64,000 bases of DNA from Desarmillaria ectypa (Eukaryota; Basidiomycota; Agaricomycetes; Agaricales; Physalacriaceae): contig JAUDYN010000012.1 of assembly GCA_030407005.1 (NCBI GenBank), forward strand, positions 1-64,000, read 5' to 3'. The stretch's first letter is position 1. Each line of letters opens with the position of its first letter. Positions 10,975 through 24,800 of this stretch are shown piece by piece. The notes under the pieces were generated by a model that did no database searches, was not told the origin of the DNA, and saw only the letters and a list, made by a program, of their open reading frames with translations. A program made the position numbers and the translations under genes.

Positions 10975-11730
10975 ATTTATGGAAGGGACGTGTATGATTA
11001 AGAGGTCAATTGTATTTTTGGGAAGTCGTGGATACTCGGTATAATAGCATTTCTGCCAAAGGCCGAGTTCTCTCTAGCAAGTAAGGTTATGTTGCACCGC
11101 GACGAAGATGCTTTCTTATGGGTAAAGACGATCTGGTGGATTATTTCTTGAAGAGCGGGAAGGTGGCGGCGAGTATCAAAGGCAGCTTTTCCGAAGAGGT
11201 TTCTCTAAATGATATGGACTAGTGGTTACCATGGATGAATGATTAATTCATGAACGGAAAATTGACTGTGGCACGAGGGAAATAAGAGACAGAAATAGGA
11301 ACTTCGTTCTATAGAAATGTTGTCAGGCAGGCTTTATAAAGACAGTGGGCGCACTGGCCACCAATTCGACGCGTCTGCCAACAAGGAAACACGGATGTTC
11401 TTGCATATTAGTTTTTCAAATAGGCGGACGGGGCGGACACTGGTTGGTATGTGTCTGAATAGCAGTCTCTGGGCGAGGAGATACAATGAGCGTCGTGTAA
11501 GCGAGCACGCAGCCGACGTGGGATAGCCTGGCTCTCTTGTCCATTTGCCTATATGGTAGTAGAGGCATTCAAAGATGATAAGCAATAATTCAGCTGGTAC
11601 AACGGTCCTTACTAAGTTTAGGGGCTATTTCTCTACTTAACACCACTAGCAACTAAGACAAATGCGATAATCATTGGTTAGTGTACAATGGTCCGATGAA
11701 GCGTAATGTAATTAAAAGAAAGAAACATCA
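10975..11730. other. Spacer between convergent DDB1 relic and RAD50
   Basis: A 34-codon plus-strand frame near 11118-11221 (MGKDDLVDYFLKSGKVAA and on) reads like protein but has no identifiable family. A second out-of-phase piece precedes it at about 11091. It could be the tail of another decayed gene. Otherwise nothing is recognised; the 3' untranslated region of RAD50 should extend into this stretch from the right. Confidence 0.35.
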
Positions 11731-14700
11731 TCATGAATTCAGGAAATTCTGGCGCTCAATTATGGATTTCTGCCGTGCGTCTCTCGAGACGCGCCTACGA
11801 TGTGGAGGAAGGTCATGACCATGCCAGCAAGACAAGCAGTTCAATCCACATACCAATAATGCTGCATGACATTATTCTGCCCGAGCCTCGCAAGGAACGT
11901 CTCGTCATGCGTAATGATAATAAGCTGAAAGTTTGACTGGTGCTTCCGCTCATTGATGATACTAACCCATCACTCGATCAGCATAAACCAACACACGTTC
12001 TGACGACGACGACTCACTCCACAAGACTATTAGCTAATGCGTTAATATTCTCCGTATCCAGAGCGTTCGTCGGCTCGTCTAGTGCCAGAATACCACAATT
12101 CTGACTAAAGGAATCCGAGAGGGCCAGACGGATGATGATGGATGCGAGCATTTTTTGCCCAGCGGAGCAGCGACCGCGCATGTCCATCTCTACTTGGCCT
12201 TTCGTCATCACCACCTGTCATTAAAGTTAGGATCGATACCAGTGGAAAAAGAGGTGGAATGCCATACGCGATAGTTGCAGGGTCGTTTTGAAGCGCTGTC
12301 CTCGACGCCCGAGAGGATCTTAATACCGTCGATGTCTATGTTTCAACCAATTAGCGTCAGTCAGAGAGGTGGGTTACATACATACCGGTTCCCTGGTACG
12401 TCGTATTCCAAAGATGTCTCATCGTGTCATTGACTTCTTCCATCTTCAGACGGTGGTACTTCATGATCGCACTATCATAGAACCAATATTAGGCGTTGTG
12501 TCTGCGACGAAGGAGACACGCACTCGTCCAGGGCCTTGGCATACAACTCCAAGTCGTTGTTGGCTATATCCGACATCTAAGGACAGAAATGAGATTTTTA
12601 ATTCGTGTTCTATCATAACTACGCACCTTCACTTTGACCAACTGATCAATATATCTGGTGTCAATCTCCTTAAACTCCTTCATGTCCTTCTCCGACTGCT
12701 TCAGCTGGGCCCTCAGCGAACTCAGCTCTCCGGCAATATGGGAGTACTTCAATCACAAACCGTCAGAAAAACGAAAGGAATATTCGATCACAAAATAACG
12801 CACCGACGCTTGCAATTTCTGCTCCTTCTCTTTCTCAGGCCCATACTTCTCTTCGAAATTCCTTCGCGCTCTAGCAGCCGCCTCCAAATCGAGTCCATCG
12901 ATCTTATCCTGGATATCATTGACCTGACGCGCTAGCTGTCTTATGCGTATGTTCTCCTGCAAGTTTGCCCTCTTCGCGTTCCCACCACCAATTTCCCGAT
13001 CAAGTTGGGTGATCGAATCGCGGGATTTTTGCAAACTGTCCATGCATTCCTTGATCTCCAGGTCGGCCTGTTCACTCCTCCTCTCGTTCTCCGCAAGTTT
13101 CTGTGATCTCCTTTGCATGACATACCTAGGAATTGGACTTGAATTAGAAACGAAAGTCAAATGTTCTACATGAGTTGCGTACCTCTCGACATCCTTGTGA
13201 ATGTTCTCCAGTCTATCGTTGCTCTTGTTGGACGCTTGCACATTACTCTGGGCTTCTGTTATTTGGGCGTTCAGAGCCTCATCAGTGATATTGAAGTCTG
13301 CTTCGAGGGCGTCAATAGGTCCCTGAGCTTCCGCTAGTTGAGCGTCAGCATCCTGAGCATAGTATATTAGTCATATATTATTCAGAGGCCGTCGGATTTA
13401 TATACCTTGACTCTTTTATTGAACATTTCGATGCTTTCTTTCGTAGAATCGACCCGCTTACGAGTATCCTCCCTTTCCTTGATCTTATTCTGAAGATCCC
13501 ATTCGTCTTTTTCTATCTTAAGGACATCGCCCTGGATAGCACGATACAAGTCATTCTGGCGCTCCTTCTCTTTCATTATCTGAGACTTCTCCCGGTCGAG
13601 TGCATGGCTGGGAACCATATCGTGAGATAACAAGGGCCAGAAAGGCGAAGCAGATACCTACATCTTCGTGGATATCTCATCCAGCTCATTCTGAACGTCA
13701 CGCATAGTCTTAGTAGAGCCGGTGGGTGCTAGTTCCTTTTCATAGCTTTCTACCTCTTCCTCTGCACGCTGAATTTCTTTCTGGAGGCGAGAGACGTTCC
13801 TGGCAGTGATCTGGAGGCCTTGAATGTCTTCAATTTGCTTTTTGACGACCGCGAGTTCTTGGCCGGCCTACAAATACGTCAGTATGTGTCCGTCTTCTTG
13901 GGCATTTTACGAACCTTCTCGGCCTTTGTAGTAGCATCGGCTAACTTGTCTTCCTCCTTCTCTATCTCATCCTGCAACGCGGGTATATCCTTCATTTTCA
14001 GCTGCTTCCTGGTATTCTCAATGGCTATTAGAGCCTGTAACCGTTCCAGCTCGCCTTGCCATTCCTTAATCTGATCCCGTTCATTTTCGATAGACACGTC
14101 GGCGCTCTTAGCCATTTGAGTTTTAAGCTAGAAAGGAATTGGCATCTTCAGCCAAGGTTTCAAAACCACCATTACATGGACTTACAAATGTCTCAAAGGT
14201 TGCAAACACTTTGGCATCCATATGACGGTCACACACCGAACACCTTTGGGATTCCTTTCCGATGTGATACAGGCTCTCATATAACTGATAGGATACAACT
14301 TGTCTGTGCGTCATGAAGCCACGCGGAAAATAACCACAAGAAGAAACCTTACGAATTTCGGAATCTCAGCTCGGAATTGACATCCGCGATCGCCTTTTCC
14401 AGCGGTTGGTCAAGACTTTCTGCTAGAATCTTCTCAACCCCTGTGCATGACACACACATATATCAGCGTCTGCTGATGAACAGTGATGATCGACATACTC
14501 TTCAGCTCAGCTTCCTTCTTCTCTACTTGCATCTGCATATTGGACAGTGTGGCCTCTGCGTGTTGCAGCATTTGGTTGGCGCTGCTAGCTTTAGCTTCCA
14601 ATTCAGCACATTCAGCCTCCTTCTCGCTAGACAGTTACGGTCAGGAACGAAATGTTTTTGTTGATCAATGACGAAACTCACGTCAATAGCCGGTCTACAT

Positions 14701-16971
14701 CAGTCCCTATAGTGTCTGTGTTCGCATTTTTCTTGGTAAGGGCACGATACTTCTCGTTGATGTTGTCGATCCTAGTAGACGAAATCAGTAAATGAAACTT
14801 GGGGTTCGGCAACAACCTACGCATGGTTCATGTCGGCGGTCTTCGACTTCACCTCCCCCCTCTTGAGATCCAGAGCAACGCGAGCCTCGGCCTGATTGCT
14901 TAACGAGGTCAGTTCGCCACTGAGATTCTCACGCTGGCGCTCAAGGCCCTGAGCCTGGGTGGACTTCTGAGCCAATTGTACATCATAGTCGGATTCAGTG
15001 AGACTCTTCTTCGACTTCTCCAACCGTCTCCTCTTGTTCTCGATGTTGTCCTTCATGGTGCTAAGCTCTATCTCATAATTCTCGGAACTATCCAAGAACA
15101 ACTCATCCTCTCTGATCTTCTTCCGCCGCTCAGCCTATTGAGACAGTATGAGAGAAATGGGTAATGAAAGGGGAGAGCTACGCACAATCTGTTCTTGCAA
15201 ACTGGTTCTCGTTGCTTTGTACTGTTCCACCTGACTCGTGAGTTGCATGTGCTTCTTAGTATATTCATCGCGTTTCTCAGCTAGCTCGGTCTAAATAATG
15301 GGTAATACGAAATTCAACATAACCACATGCGTGTCATACCTTGAGTTTATTGACTGCAGCTTCATGCGAACTTTGCAAATCTACCAAACGAGAAATAAAG
15401 GCTTGGATATCATTACCTTGCAAAGGGGAGTGGCTAAATCCTTTTATGCCGTGTTTATCACTTATTTCGAAAATTAGCTGTTCACGATCTGCAATACGTT
15501 GTTTTTGGCTCTGAAGAGAGTTGATACGGGAGAAGAAAGAAGTATAGAGACTTACTTCGGCTTCGGCAATGAGCTGGCCCCATTTACTGGCCAACTTGGT
15601 GTGTTCTTTGCGCTTATTGGCCACGTCATCTTCAAGGTCGTGAAGGTCATTCTGCTCTCGAACTCTCTTTTGTTTTTGGGCTTCGATTTGGCTCGAGAGA
15701 TTGTTCCGCTCCTGCTTCAGGTCCTCTTCGCTGCCTTTCAAACGATCAACGTAAAATACAGAGTTTGAATAGGGACACAAACACATACCAGGAAGCTCAC
15801 TCTGGAGATTCATCTTGGCATCCCGGAGCTGCTCTTCCAGTACCGCTTTGTTCTTTGTTGATGATTCGGCTTCGCTGAAGACCTCGCGAAATTTGAGCGA
15901 ATACTCATAGAACTTGAAATTGGCCGCCACGATTTCATCATAGCTCTTCTTGGTTTCGTCGTACTCAATCTCCTTGCTAGCAATCGTAGAATTCAAGTCG
16001 GATATCGTTTTTCGAAGTTTATCTGCATGGCCCTTTTCGCGACGAAGACCTTGAAGATGCTCTTTTTCGGCCTTGAGATCGGCAACACGCTTCTTCCACA
16101 ATGACTTGATGGAGTCGAGAGCTTGGGTGTATCTGTAGAGCTATGTCAGCATTGTAGCTTGGTGAGGCGAGTTTCGTTTCTCTTAAGCAAGATGCGACTA
16201 TTAAGCACTGAAAACATGCTACGATAATGCATCCAAGTTGGCCCATTCCTCAAAGCGTCCTTCTAAGCTCACGGAGTGCTTTGAGAAATGAAGACCTGGG
16301 CATTCTCATCCAAGAAAAATGCGATTCTCACAACAGTGGACAATGGTGAAATCACTTGCCTCGTAGCCTCAAAAATATCATCAAATTTCTTCTTTACCGT
16401 CGAAGACTCTGCCAGGGGCCAGTAAGAGTCTTCTTGGTGACAGAAGATGACATTTTCAAGGACAGCTTTAGGAACACCTAGCAGCTGAGGGATTTCTGTA
16501 TTGAGCTCGGCAAATTTCGTAGAAATGACGCCTCTCTGAATGTCTGACTTAAATACACATAAGTGAGAGCGATGTGTCGCGCACCTTGTTACCCTTCACT
16601 ACATTGCAATCGACCAGCGCTTGGTTACCCTCGCTGAGATGCGTCTTCACACTCGACGCCTCCTTTGTAACGCTGAGATCCCTAACAGCGAGCATGCGCG
16701 TCCCACTCGCGGAAACGAAACGTAGCTTCACTTGTGCCTTCACTTCCTTCTCATTCGCCATCCCGAAATCGTGTACAAAGGCACCTCCTCTTTGAGCATT
16801 GGGAGGTCGGTCTCCGGTAGTAGCATACTTGAGACATTCGATGATTGTCGTCTTCCCGCTACCATTTTGCCCGACGATAACGGTTACTGGGGAAAAGAAT
16901 TCGATGATGGATATTTGCTTATCATCAAAAGACCGGATGCCTCGAATGGCAAGCTTGTCCAAGGCAGCCAT
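11731..16971 (-). CDS. RAD50: RAD50 double-strand-break repair ATPase
   Basis: SMC-like ATPase of the MRE11-RAD50-NBS1/XRS2 complex, which tethers and processes DNA double-strand breaks in the nucleus. The start is [15 protein letters not shown] at 16971. The Walker A motif GQNGSGKTT is at residues 34-42. The Q-loop segment is [13 protein letters not shown]. Long charged coiled coils run through the middle, with the zinc hook CSVC (near 14245) halfway. The C-terminal lobe has [14 protein letters not shown], the ABC signature [13 protein letters not shown], Walker [10 protein letters not shown] and ITHDETF. The last exon ends [14 protein letters not shown] at 11731. Roughly twenty short introns interrupt it. 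Intron 2 (16133-16359) has a GC donor (AG|GCAAGT) and is unusually long. Every junction I tested (first three exons; last six) keeps frame, so the gene looks intact and near the usual 1,300 residues. After Walker B it reads NALD where relatives usually have TNLD. Confidence 0.95.
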
Positions 16972-17595
16972 GATGTACAATAGGAAGCTGGACGTGTGTT
17001 TGGTACTCAATAAAGGTCCCAGGAGAAGCGTGACAATTCCCGAAAGCAACGTAGTCACGTCACGCAACGTCGGACCCGAAGTTTCGGCAAATGCCTTTTT
17101 AGCTTATTTCCCACAAAGCTATGGCATAACAATAAGAGGACGATTCAAAAAGTGCAGCTGTGAATGCACCATGATCGTTTTATACGCATTTCCATGCCAC
17201 AGAACGCCGAATTTGCGGGCGTTGTAAGGGAAGGAAACGGAAATATTCCAGATTACACCGACGATCTGCGAGTCGAACAGTAGATAATCTTCGAATCATA
17301 AAAAAATACTTACTGTCTGGTTAGCGGTGACGGTAGCGAAACGAACGGAAACTCTATCTCTAATTGAGTACTGGAAATGGAACTCCGATAGGATTCACCA
17401 CGCCCCGGACGTTGATCATACCAGCGCCCAGTAGCAAAACCGCCAGGCGTTCAAATGTGTGCAATCTCCGCCTTTCTAGGTAAATTAATTTCGAGATGGC
17501 ATATCATAGGATCACAGGTTGTTTCAAGAAAAGTTTCCAGCTGGCCAGTTAGGGTAGAAAAAAACGCCCTTACACAAAGCCGTCAATGAGTTTTT
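16972..17595. other. Spacer upstream of RAD50
   Basis: This holds the presumed promoter of RAD50 (minus strand). No clear TATA box is seen. Open frames here overlap only by chance with the RAD50 start. There is no recognisable gene. Confidence 0.4.
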
Positions 17596-18815
17596 TTTGA
17601 CCTTGTGCTTGTGGAAGCGCTCGGTAGAAAGAGTAGGGTTATGACCTCAGTGCCTGACGCCGAGGAAGATGTAAAGGACTTTATTTCCTTGCCTGAGCGG
17701 CTTCTACAGAATACTGATGGTACGTGTCGTTCTTATACTGGACCAAACAATCCTAATTTTCGTTGCCCCCAGATAAGGCATCCATTCAGGATGGCTTGTT
17801 AGACCCTTTGATCCACGGGAGAGACACTGGGAGTTGTCGGTGGGATATAATACAATTCCAGATTTACCAGGTTCAATCATCAGGTTTGCTGTGTATATAA
17901 TGTGTGAACATCGCGACATGGTTTCTCGCCTGCGATCTCAGATTATTGAGAAAGTAGGTACTCAACGGGCGACAAATAAAAGCATTCATCACATGAAGTA
18001 CCTACGTTCCTTTCTGAGTGGTGCGAGTTAGCTTGTGATATGCATACTCTACGAGGTAATAATATTTTCGCCCCATTTCCAGAAAAGTTGGGATTGTATC
18101 CACCTCTGTATGTGTTATGCGAGCTGTTGACCAAGAGAAATGTACTAATGGACAGCCACATCCAACACTCACACAAATGTTCGGTAGGTTATGCTGTTAT
18201 TTCAAGTGCATGCTCTTAGTCTTTAGCACGACTGAAGTATCAGACACTCTTAAGAACGAGGAATATGCACCATATTACGTTCCAGAAGGTTCGACGTTAG
18301 TAGATTTTTCATTTACTTTTATTTTGAGAAGGATATCTAATTATCTATGGTAAGGTGTTATTGTACCCCTTCCTATTGCCTAGATGCACCAGCTATGGTG
18401 ACCCGATGGTATGGAGAACATTCATAATAATCATCCTGCATTAATACTGTGAATGTTAACCATAGTCCTCGAAATTGATCCACATCACTACCCCGACGAG
18501 CGCCTAAGTAAATATCTGAACCAGGATCGGTCTACATTCCTCCCCTTCGGCACGGGCACTGTAATTTTCCTTTGCCAAAAGTTGAGCCTATCCAGAATAC
18601 GAATTCTATTCTCAAAGAGGGATGTTATTCAGTTCGCTTATAGCAAGGATTCATACTTCCTCATTCGACACCTCCATACTACTCATCTTTCAGTATCGCT
18701 ATGGAAGGCCAACTCTCCGAGAGTATCACGCCAAAGATCTGGTTTTCGATATCCTCGGTATCTCTGGTCAGAAACAAGATTAGATTTACACTTTTTAGCG
18801 CGACTCTGAGTGTAA
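17596..18815 (+). pseudogene. Cytochrome P450 (CYP63-like), dead copy lacking N-terminal half
   Basis: Heme-thiolate monooxygenase family, probably CYP63-like as found in agaricomycetes. Pieces in order: LLQNTD|DKASIQDGLLDPLIHGRDT (I-helix; the GRDT core is kept, AGRDTTA in relatives), FAVYIMCEHRDMVSRLRSQI, IHHMKYLRSFLS (K-helix start), YYVPEGS, MHQLW-stop-PDG, EIDPHHYPDERLSKYL, FLPFGTG and FAYSKDSYFLIRHL. Introns at about 17717-17771 and in the I-helix splice in frame. The defects are clear. The ExxR arginine is lost. An in-frame TGA follows MHQLW near 18396. The heme-binding motif, normally FNAGPRICLG, reads FGTGTVIFLC, so the ligand cysteine is displaced. The last intron donor is degenerate. 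The N-terminal half is absent. Confidence 0.85.
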
Positions 18816-21800
18816 AGGTGGGATTGAAGCTATTGATATTGTATTTTCGCTAATCGTTCCTTCTGAAGGTGGTTTGTGGAGGAGGAGGAAAGGGCTATCT
18901 GGCCGATGTTTGATGAAACTTAAACGTAAGGCTGCCTAGTGAGGAAGTGAATGTTAGGTCGTGTAGTAGTACAGCCAAATCTTGTCTGTACCGTAGTTAC
19001 ACAAAATGGTCAATGTACTCACAATATCAGGGCACGTCTTTTCACTGAATCAAACTTACATTCGTGGGACTCTGAGAATTCTGAACCGCTTCGTCATGCC
19101 ACAAAGCAGGCAGATCCTCTGGCAGATGGCGAATTTCAGGAAGTTTACATTAAGTCTATTTAATTGTTTCTATGGTTCGATTATGCGCCGTATTTATGGG
19201 AGTCATGCTCAATATTTCTCCAAGATATGTTAATGCCTGCGATTGAGTAGAGATGCGCGATATACACCCCGGCGATGTTTTCCTTCTTGATAACACGGAT
19301 GCCGATGTCTCTACCAGTCTCACCCGGATTCATTGTCAGTTCAGGACCTGTAAGTGGCCTTGTCTTGCTTTCTAAATTAACTATTTCGACTTGTATCTGC
19401 AATTCCACGTGCTGTTCGCCGCCTAGAGATATTCTTATCGAGTACAAGAAAACATACTGGTTCAAACACAGACTCAAATATTTCATCGTCGCCGACATCT
19501 ACTCCTTGTTCCAATATGTTCTAAACGTCAACGAAGCGAACGGAAAGCTGAGAGAACAATCCCACAGGCCCTTCGGCCAAGTCTTTTTGTATCGTTCTAT
19601 GCTATGAAGTTCTTTCCCCAATACTATGGTGTGATTTATTTAGCTTTATTGTGGTCAGGGGGGAGCAGGGGCTATTCCTTCAAAAATACGGATCCTAAGC
19701 GTAGATTCAGTTTGCTGGATTAAATCAAGAGAGACTTTTGCTCAGCTCTCAGAATAGGGGCCTTAGATATTCTCCCGCAAGTACACATTACCGTAGAGCT
19801 GTTGAGGTCCCGCCCGACGGCTTTGGGAACCATAAACTTACCTAAAATTCTAAGAGTAATGGAGGGATCATTATACACTACCTCTGTATTCGTTGCTGAT
19901 ATAAATAATACTTCAATAGGTCTGTTCCGGGTGGACACTCCTTTAAACTCTTTTTCTTACTGAAATTCAGCCGCATACGGACAAATATTTGCATATTTTC
20001 CATAATGGTAGCGATACCGATGCAACGGACCTGTCGGAATAGCAAAGAAGACATCTCACTAATGGCACAGGCCTGACATCGACTCGGTTATTCGATTTCA
20101 TTTGAGTAATTCTCCGGTACTTATTCGGACGCGAGTCAACCCTTGTAGTGTGGGGGTTACGCACTGTGGTGTGTGATGCTACGTGTTGTGTTTAGCTTTG
20201 ATGAAAACACACCTTAGATAGGTGGTGGATGAGCAAAGCCTGAAGGCCGAAGGGATCTTAAAGGGATCAGTACCTTTCTTCCCTGAACTCCCGCGTATTT
20301 CCAGTTTTGTCCTAGAGTTCCGGTGCCGATTAATAACTTGTGAACAAAGAACATGCTACACGCAGAATATAGGTGTCGGGTATCAAAAGAGAGCTAACCG
20401 GAACCAAACCGGAACTGCCAACGGGGTGAACGCGTTGGTGACTGTGACAGTAACGAGTAACGCGTCCTTCAACTTCGCTTTCTTACTGTCATGGTGTATA
20501 CACATTGACGAGAACTTTTCTGTGTCGAACAGGAAACCCTCTGACTCTTTTCATGAACGCATCATTCTATGAAATTACTGGACTTAGTGGATCCCGGTAA
20601 TCCTACCTTTTTGGCGTCGTTTTTCTGAGCTCGACGTACAGGTCATCATATTTCTTCCTATTCCGCGACTTGGAAGTACTTTAGATACGTATAGTGAAGA
20701 ACTCAAGATAATTCATTATATTTTATCGTCTCGCATCGTACTCTTGGGCTGGAGGTCCACAAGCAGGATCCCGTAGCTCGTCGGAGCACAGGTATGTAGC
20801 TTATTACTAGCATACGGTCATTCGTAACGATAAGTAGGCGTCCATGTTCGACACTTGAAACCACCTTTATGACGACCTAAAGCCCTACCCTAGTTGCCAA
20901 GATTTGTGATTCCCAGTTTAAATTTCGCCGACAGATCACCAACGCGCACGGTCAATGGAACGCGGATATTAGAAGGCAAAGCTCAAGCAGTCGCGATTGG
21001 AAAGGGACGAATTCGAGGAGAGAAGTCGGTGCCCCCTCGCGATTTGGAGTCGCATACGAATCTAATACGGAAGATCAAAGATACTGTGATATGGAGAGGC
21101 AGGAAGCTGGAGCTAGATGTGCACCATGCTTCTACAAAATGTCAAAGTCTTGGAGATTCACGTCAACGACGGTGGTGGGATACGGATGCAGAGGGTGCCG
21201 ACAAGTAAGGTTTGTTTTTTTCTCTATTTGACTTCTGTCCTAACTGTCACCGCTCGAAGGTTGGAAGGCCACGTTCATACGTGACAGGAGGACCCCAAAA
21301 CACACGACGACTCGACAATGGCGTTTGTTCGACAAGGTTGGGGTTTCCTTGATAGAAGGGGTATTAGAGACCTGATTCGAGGATCAGAAGCGTCGAGAAG
21401 AACGATGGAAGGAGACTGAGCGTCCAGGCAAATGGAACGTCTAGAGATCGAGCCGCTGGAGGTACAGACTAGAAGCCAAGATGTACGGATGGAATAGGGA
21501 GAAGGAGGAAGTTTGAGACTTTGAGAAGCAGAAGAAGGACCCTAAGACGCTCGTGCACAAGCTCCCCAATGTAAATCGTCCTTTCGCGATTTATTACTCT
21601 GAAATTCTTTCTATAGACGCACGCTTATCTCGATTAGAGCTTTCCGGGAGGGTTTTACGTCAACTATCAGGCACGAGTTCGAATAAATCTTGACTGGCCT
21701 AAACGTCAACCTTCCAATGTCGCTTCGTAACGCCCGTCTGCCTACAGCCTTAGAGGTCTGGAGGTGGAGGGACTATACCTGGTGCCATAGCGACAGAACT

Positions 21801-24800
21801 GAGTAGCTATCATTCCCAGCAACAATCGGCAAGCCTCTGGGACGGAAGAGCTCCTAGCCAAGGTCGTGCTCGCCATTCCATCCTGGAGAAATGAAGAACC
21901 CCATACTGTAGGCGTTTGAGAGCACGTTTTCTTTCGAGGACGCTCGGACTTGAAGTTCTGTGACAAAATCAGGGCACGAGATAGCGCGCTATGTCGGGGA
22001 CTGTTCTCTCATCGCCTTTTCTAGGGTGAAGGGAATCTGGCTGAAGCACAACCTCGGTTATCGGCACATGGGAAGAATAGCAATACAATGAAGAGGGTTA
22101 GCAGAAGTATTGCTGCTATGGTAAGCTCCTCTCTCTTCACCGAGCCGAGGATGATTGGCATTTCTTGCAAATAACACAGGGAGCGGAAGAGCCGTATACG
22201 CCAACTTTTTTTTGAGATTGTATGAGCGATGCGACGAACGCACTCGTCGATGACAGGATCATCCGAAATATTCCCCCCTCGGCGCGCCCAGGATATGTAG
22301 GCTAATTGAAAGGGATTGCAAGTGTAACAGAGCGCCCATCAACGGACTTTAATCGTCCGCGCGGGCGCCCCGCTGTGCATTTCCGACAGTCGAGTAATTT
22401 TCCAACATCTTCTGCAACGATTTCGCTTGCTAACCGGACCAAGCTCATAAGACTCATCTCATGATTCCGCCAAGGCCTGTCTCCCCGCAAATGATTGCAT
22501 TATTCATTGGCTGTCGGCGAAACCTCTTGATATAAGTCGCAGGATCGGTAGTTCATTGTGGAGTGCGATTCAAAATACCTCCTGACCGCTTTTAGTGCCG
22601 TGCCGCACTCAAAGCGCTAGCCAAGTTTCTACCTCAGCATGCACTCAGAAATGTTGCTCCGACTGCTTTCCCAGGACTCACTCCTGGTGATCCACTCAAG
22701 AAGGGTCAATATTTCCGTCATTGGTGACTTTTGAATCACAAATTCAGCTCGCAACTTAAAACAATCCCTGTTCCATCGCTCATCATAGAGGTGGCCCTCC
22801 AATGCATCCTGTATTCGCCGACGGCCACCCTAGAGATCCACGCCAGTCCCGAATTTCCCAGCTTCTCGCTGAAGTGGTCTCTTTTACCTCTCCGTGTTTT
22901 ACTATGGTGTAATAGCTCAGCTGTCACCCCTCATGCCGTTTCTGAGTATTACTCCCCACGCCAGCTCGGGGTTCGTAATTCGAATTGTTGCGTCTGAATA
23001 TATGCAATTTTAAAGTCTATGAAGCCTTGATCTCTTCGAACGACGTGCGGGAGATCCTTAACGTATGTCATTTTCAAATTTTGTGCTTTAAACCCACCAA
23101 TCTGCACTAGGATCTCATCATTCGGAATTCCGACTAGACGCCGTCTTCTCTGCTTTCGTGGACTTCCATTTACCATGCTTTGAACCCTCAAGTCATCAAC
23201 GTCTGCTGCGTATCCGATGTGTTGACACGTAATCAGCAGAGAAAGCATGCACATGATGTAACGGCAACTTCTCTGCCTCTCAGGCTGAATGACGACTGCA
23301 CATTGACGTGGCAGCTTGCACTTCGATTGCCCGTAATTAACCGGGTGACTCTGCGCTGAATAAAGTTCTATGCCATGCTCAAGGGAAGACGCAGATTTGA
23401 TTTTTCGCACCGAATGCCTTGGAGTACCTACCAAGTCCCATTTTTAAATAAATAGGTCGAATCGCAACCCAAATGTTTATTCTCACCCGTTAACATGCGC
23501 ATCAAAATATATTTCTAAAGCACTGTACAAAACTAAAGACTGAAGCTGTAGCAAGCGCAAGAGCGAATTCTTCTACTGCCGTTAAATTCGGCAAAATTGA
23601 AGGGATCAGCGGAGGGGATCGAGAAAAGATTGTAACGATGTTCACGTAGGAAGGAGCCAGTGGTGATTATATGGCTTTTTATTCTTCATAGAAATCCACG
23701 GATTATAAACAGGAACTTGAGAAAATGCTCGTAATCAATTCCTACTCGTAAGATAAGCGGACTCCAGGTCTGTTTCAGGTGAAGTGCAATACAGAAGAAG
23801 AAGATAAATCCTACGTCCAAATACCCCCAGATTGCTCTTTCGACTAGATACGCTAACCCGATGTTGATTGCATGTACAGCCAAATCGCTCTCCTCCCTTC
23901 AACCATCACCCCGATCACCGACCTCGTTAAAGTGACCGTTCCTAAAATATATTATTGCACTATTAAAAGGTCGAATGAAGGCGTTACCCTATATTGACGT
24001 ACTAGTTGTGGGATCCTGGGGCTATGACGGCGGGTTAATCTTAACTCTAGAGATTCTCCCTCTGGCCGTGCATTATCTTATCAGTCAGTAGAGAGGAGTA
24101 AAATCGCCAACTCGGACCGTTATTAAGTCAAGGACATTATATGAAACCGGCGTTTGACACGTTCAGGTTCCTCATTGTGGGTACTTTGACTGAATTTTTT
24201 CCAGGTCCTTGCACACATGATTAGCATTTATGCGAGGAGCGTATCCGGTATCTGCGGTAATGCGGCGCCCCGAGGTATGGCGCCTGTCGGTATTTTGGAA
24301 CCATGTGTTTGCCAGTATTATCGAAGAGCTGTTGGGAACGTTGACGAGAGGAGACAAAGGCGAATTGGAGCCGTGTTATGTGATGATTTAGGGCAGGTAG
24401 ACATAGTTTTTCCGGTTGTCATGGCTAGCTTTTCCCGTATCCATCCATCCCATCTCTCGGACTGCGAGGGATTCCACTGTGCTGCACAGTCCAGGTTTCT
24501 CGCTCAGCATGTCACTAAATAATGAGTCTACGTATTCAGCTAGCTCAGAGAAACGCAGCTTGGTAGACTCAGGAAGTTATGTCGATATGTGTTTGGCGCG
24601 TACTTTGGAGATAAGCTCTGTTAGCTGTCACTCTGACGATGAGAACATAAAACTAGTGCGGTCTCCTGGAGTATACCTTGAGCATGCCATGATCGACCAA
24701 TCGACTTTGAGCTTCAAGTTACGCTCCAGAAAAACTGCAGGTAGCCCCACGGTGTCTAAGCAGCTATTGCCGCACTATGTAGTATTACGTGGAGTAGACA

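Noticed and set aside
10778..11044. 88-codon plus-strand frame over the DDB1 region
   Set aside because: It is the wrong frame; the neighbouring frame carries the conserved YGFVDGDFLEWLL and the natural stop.
22949..23434. 161-codon minus-strand frame considered as a retrotransposon protein
   Set aside because: No zinc knuckle, protease, RT or integrase motif is visible.
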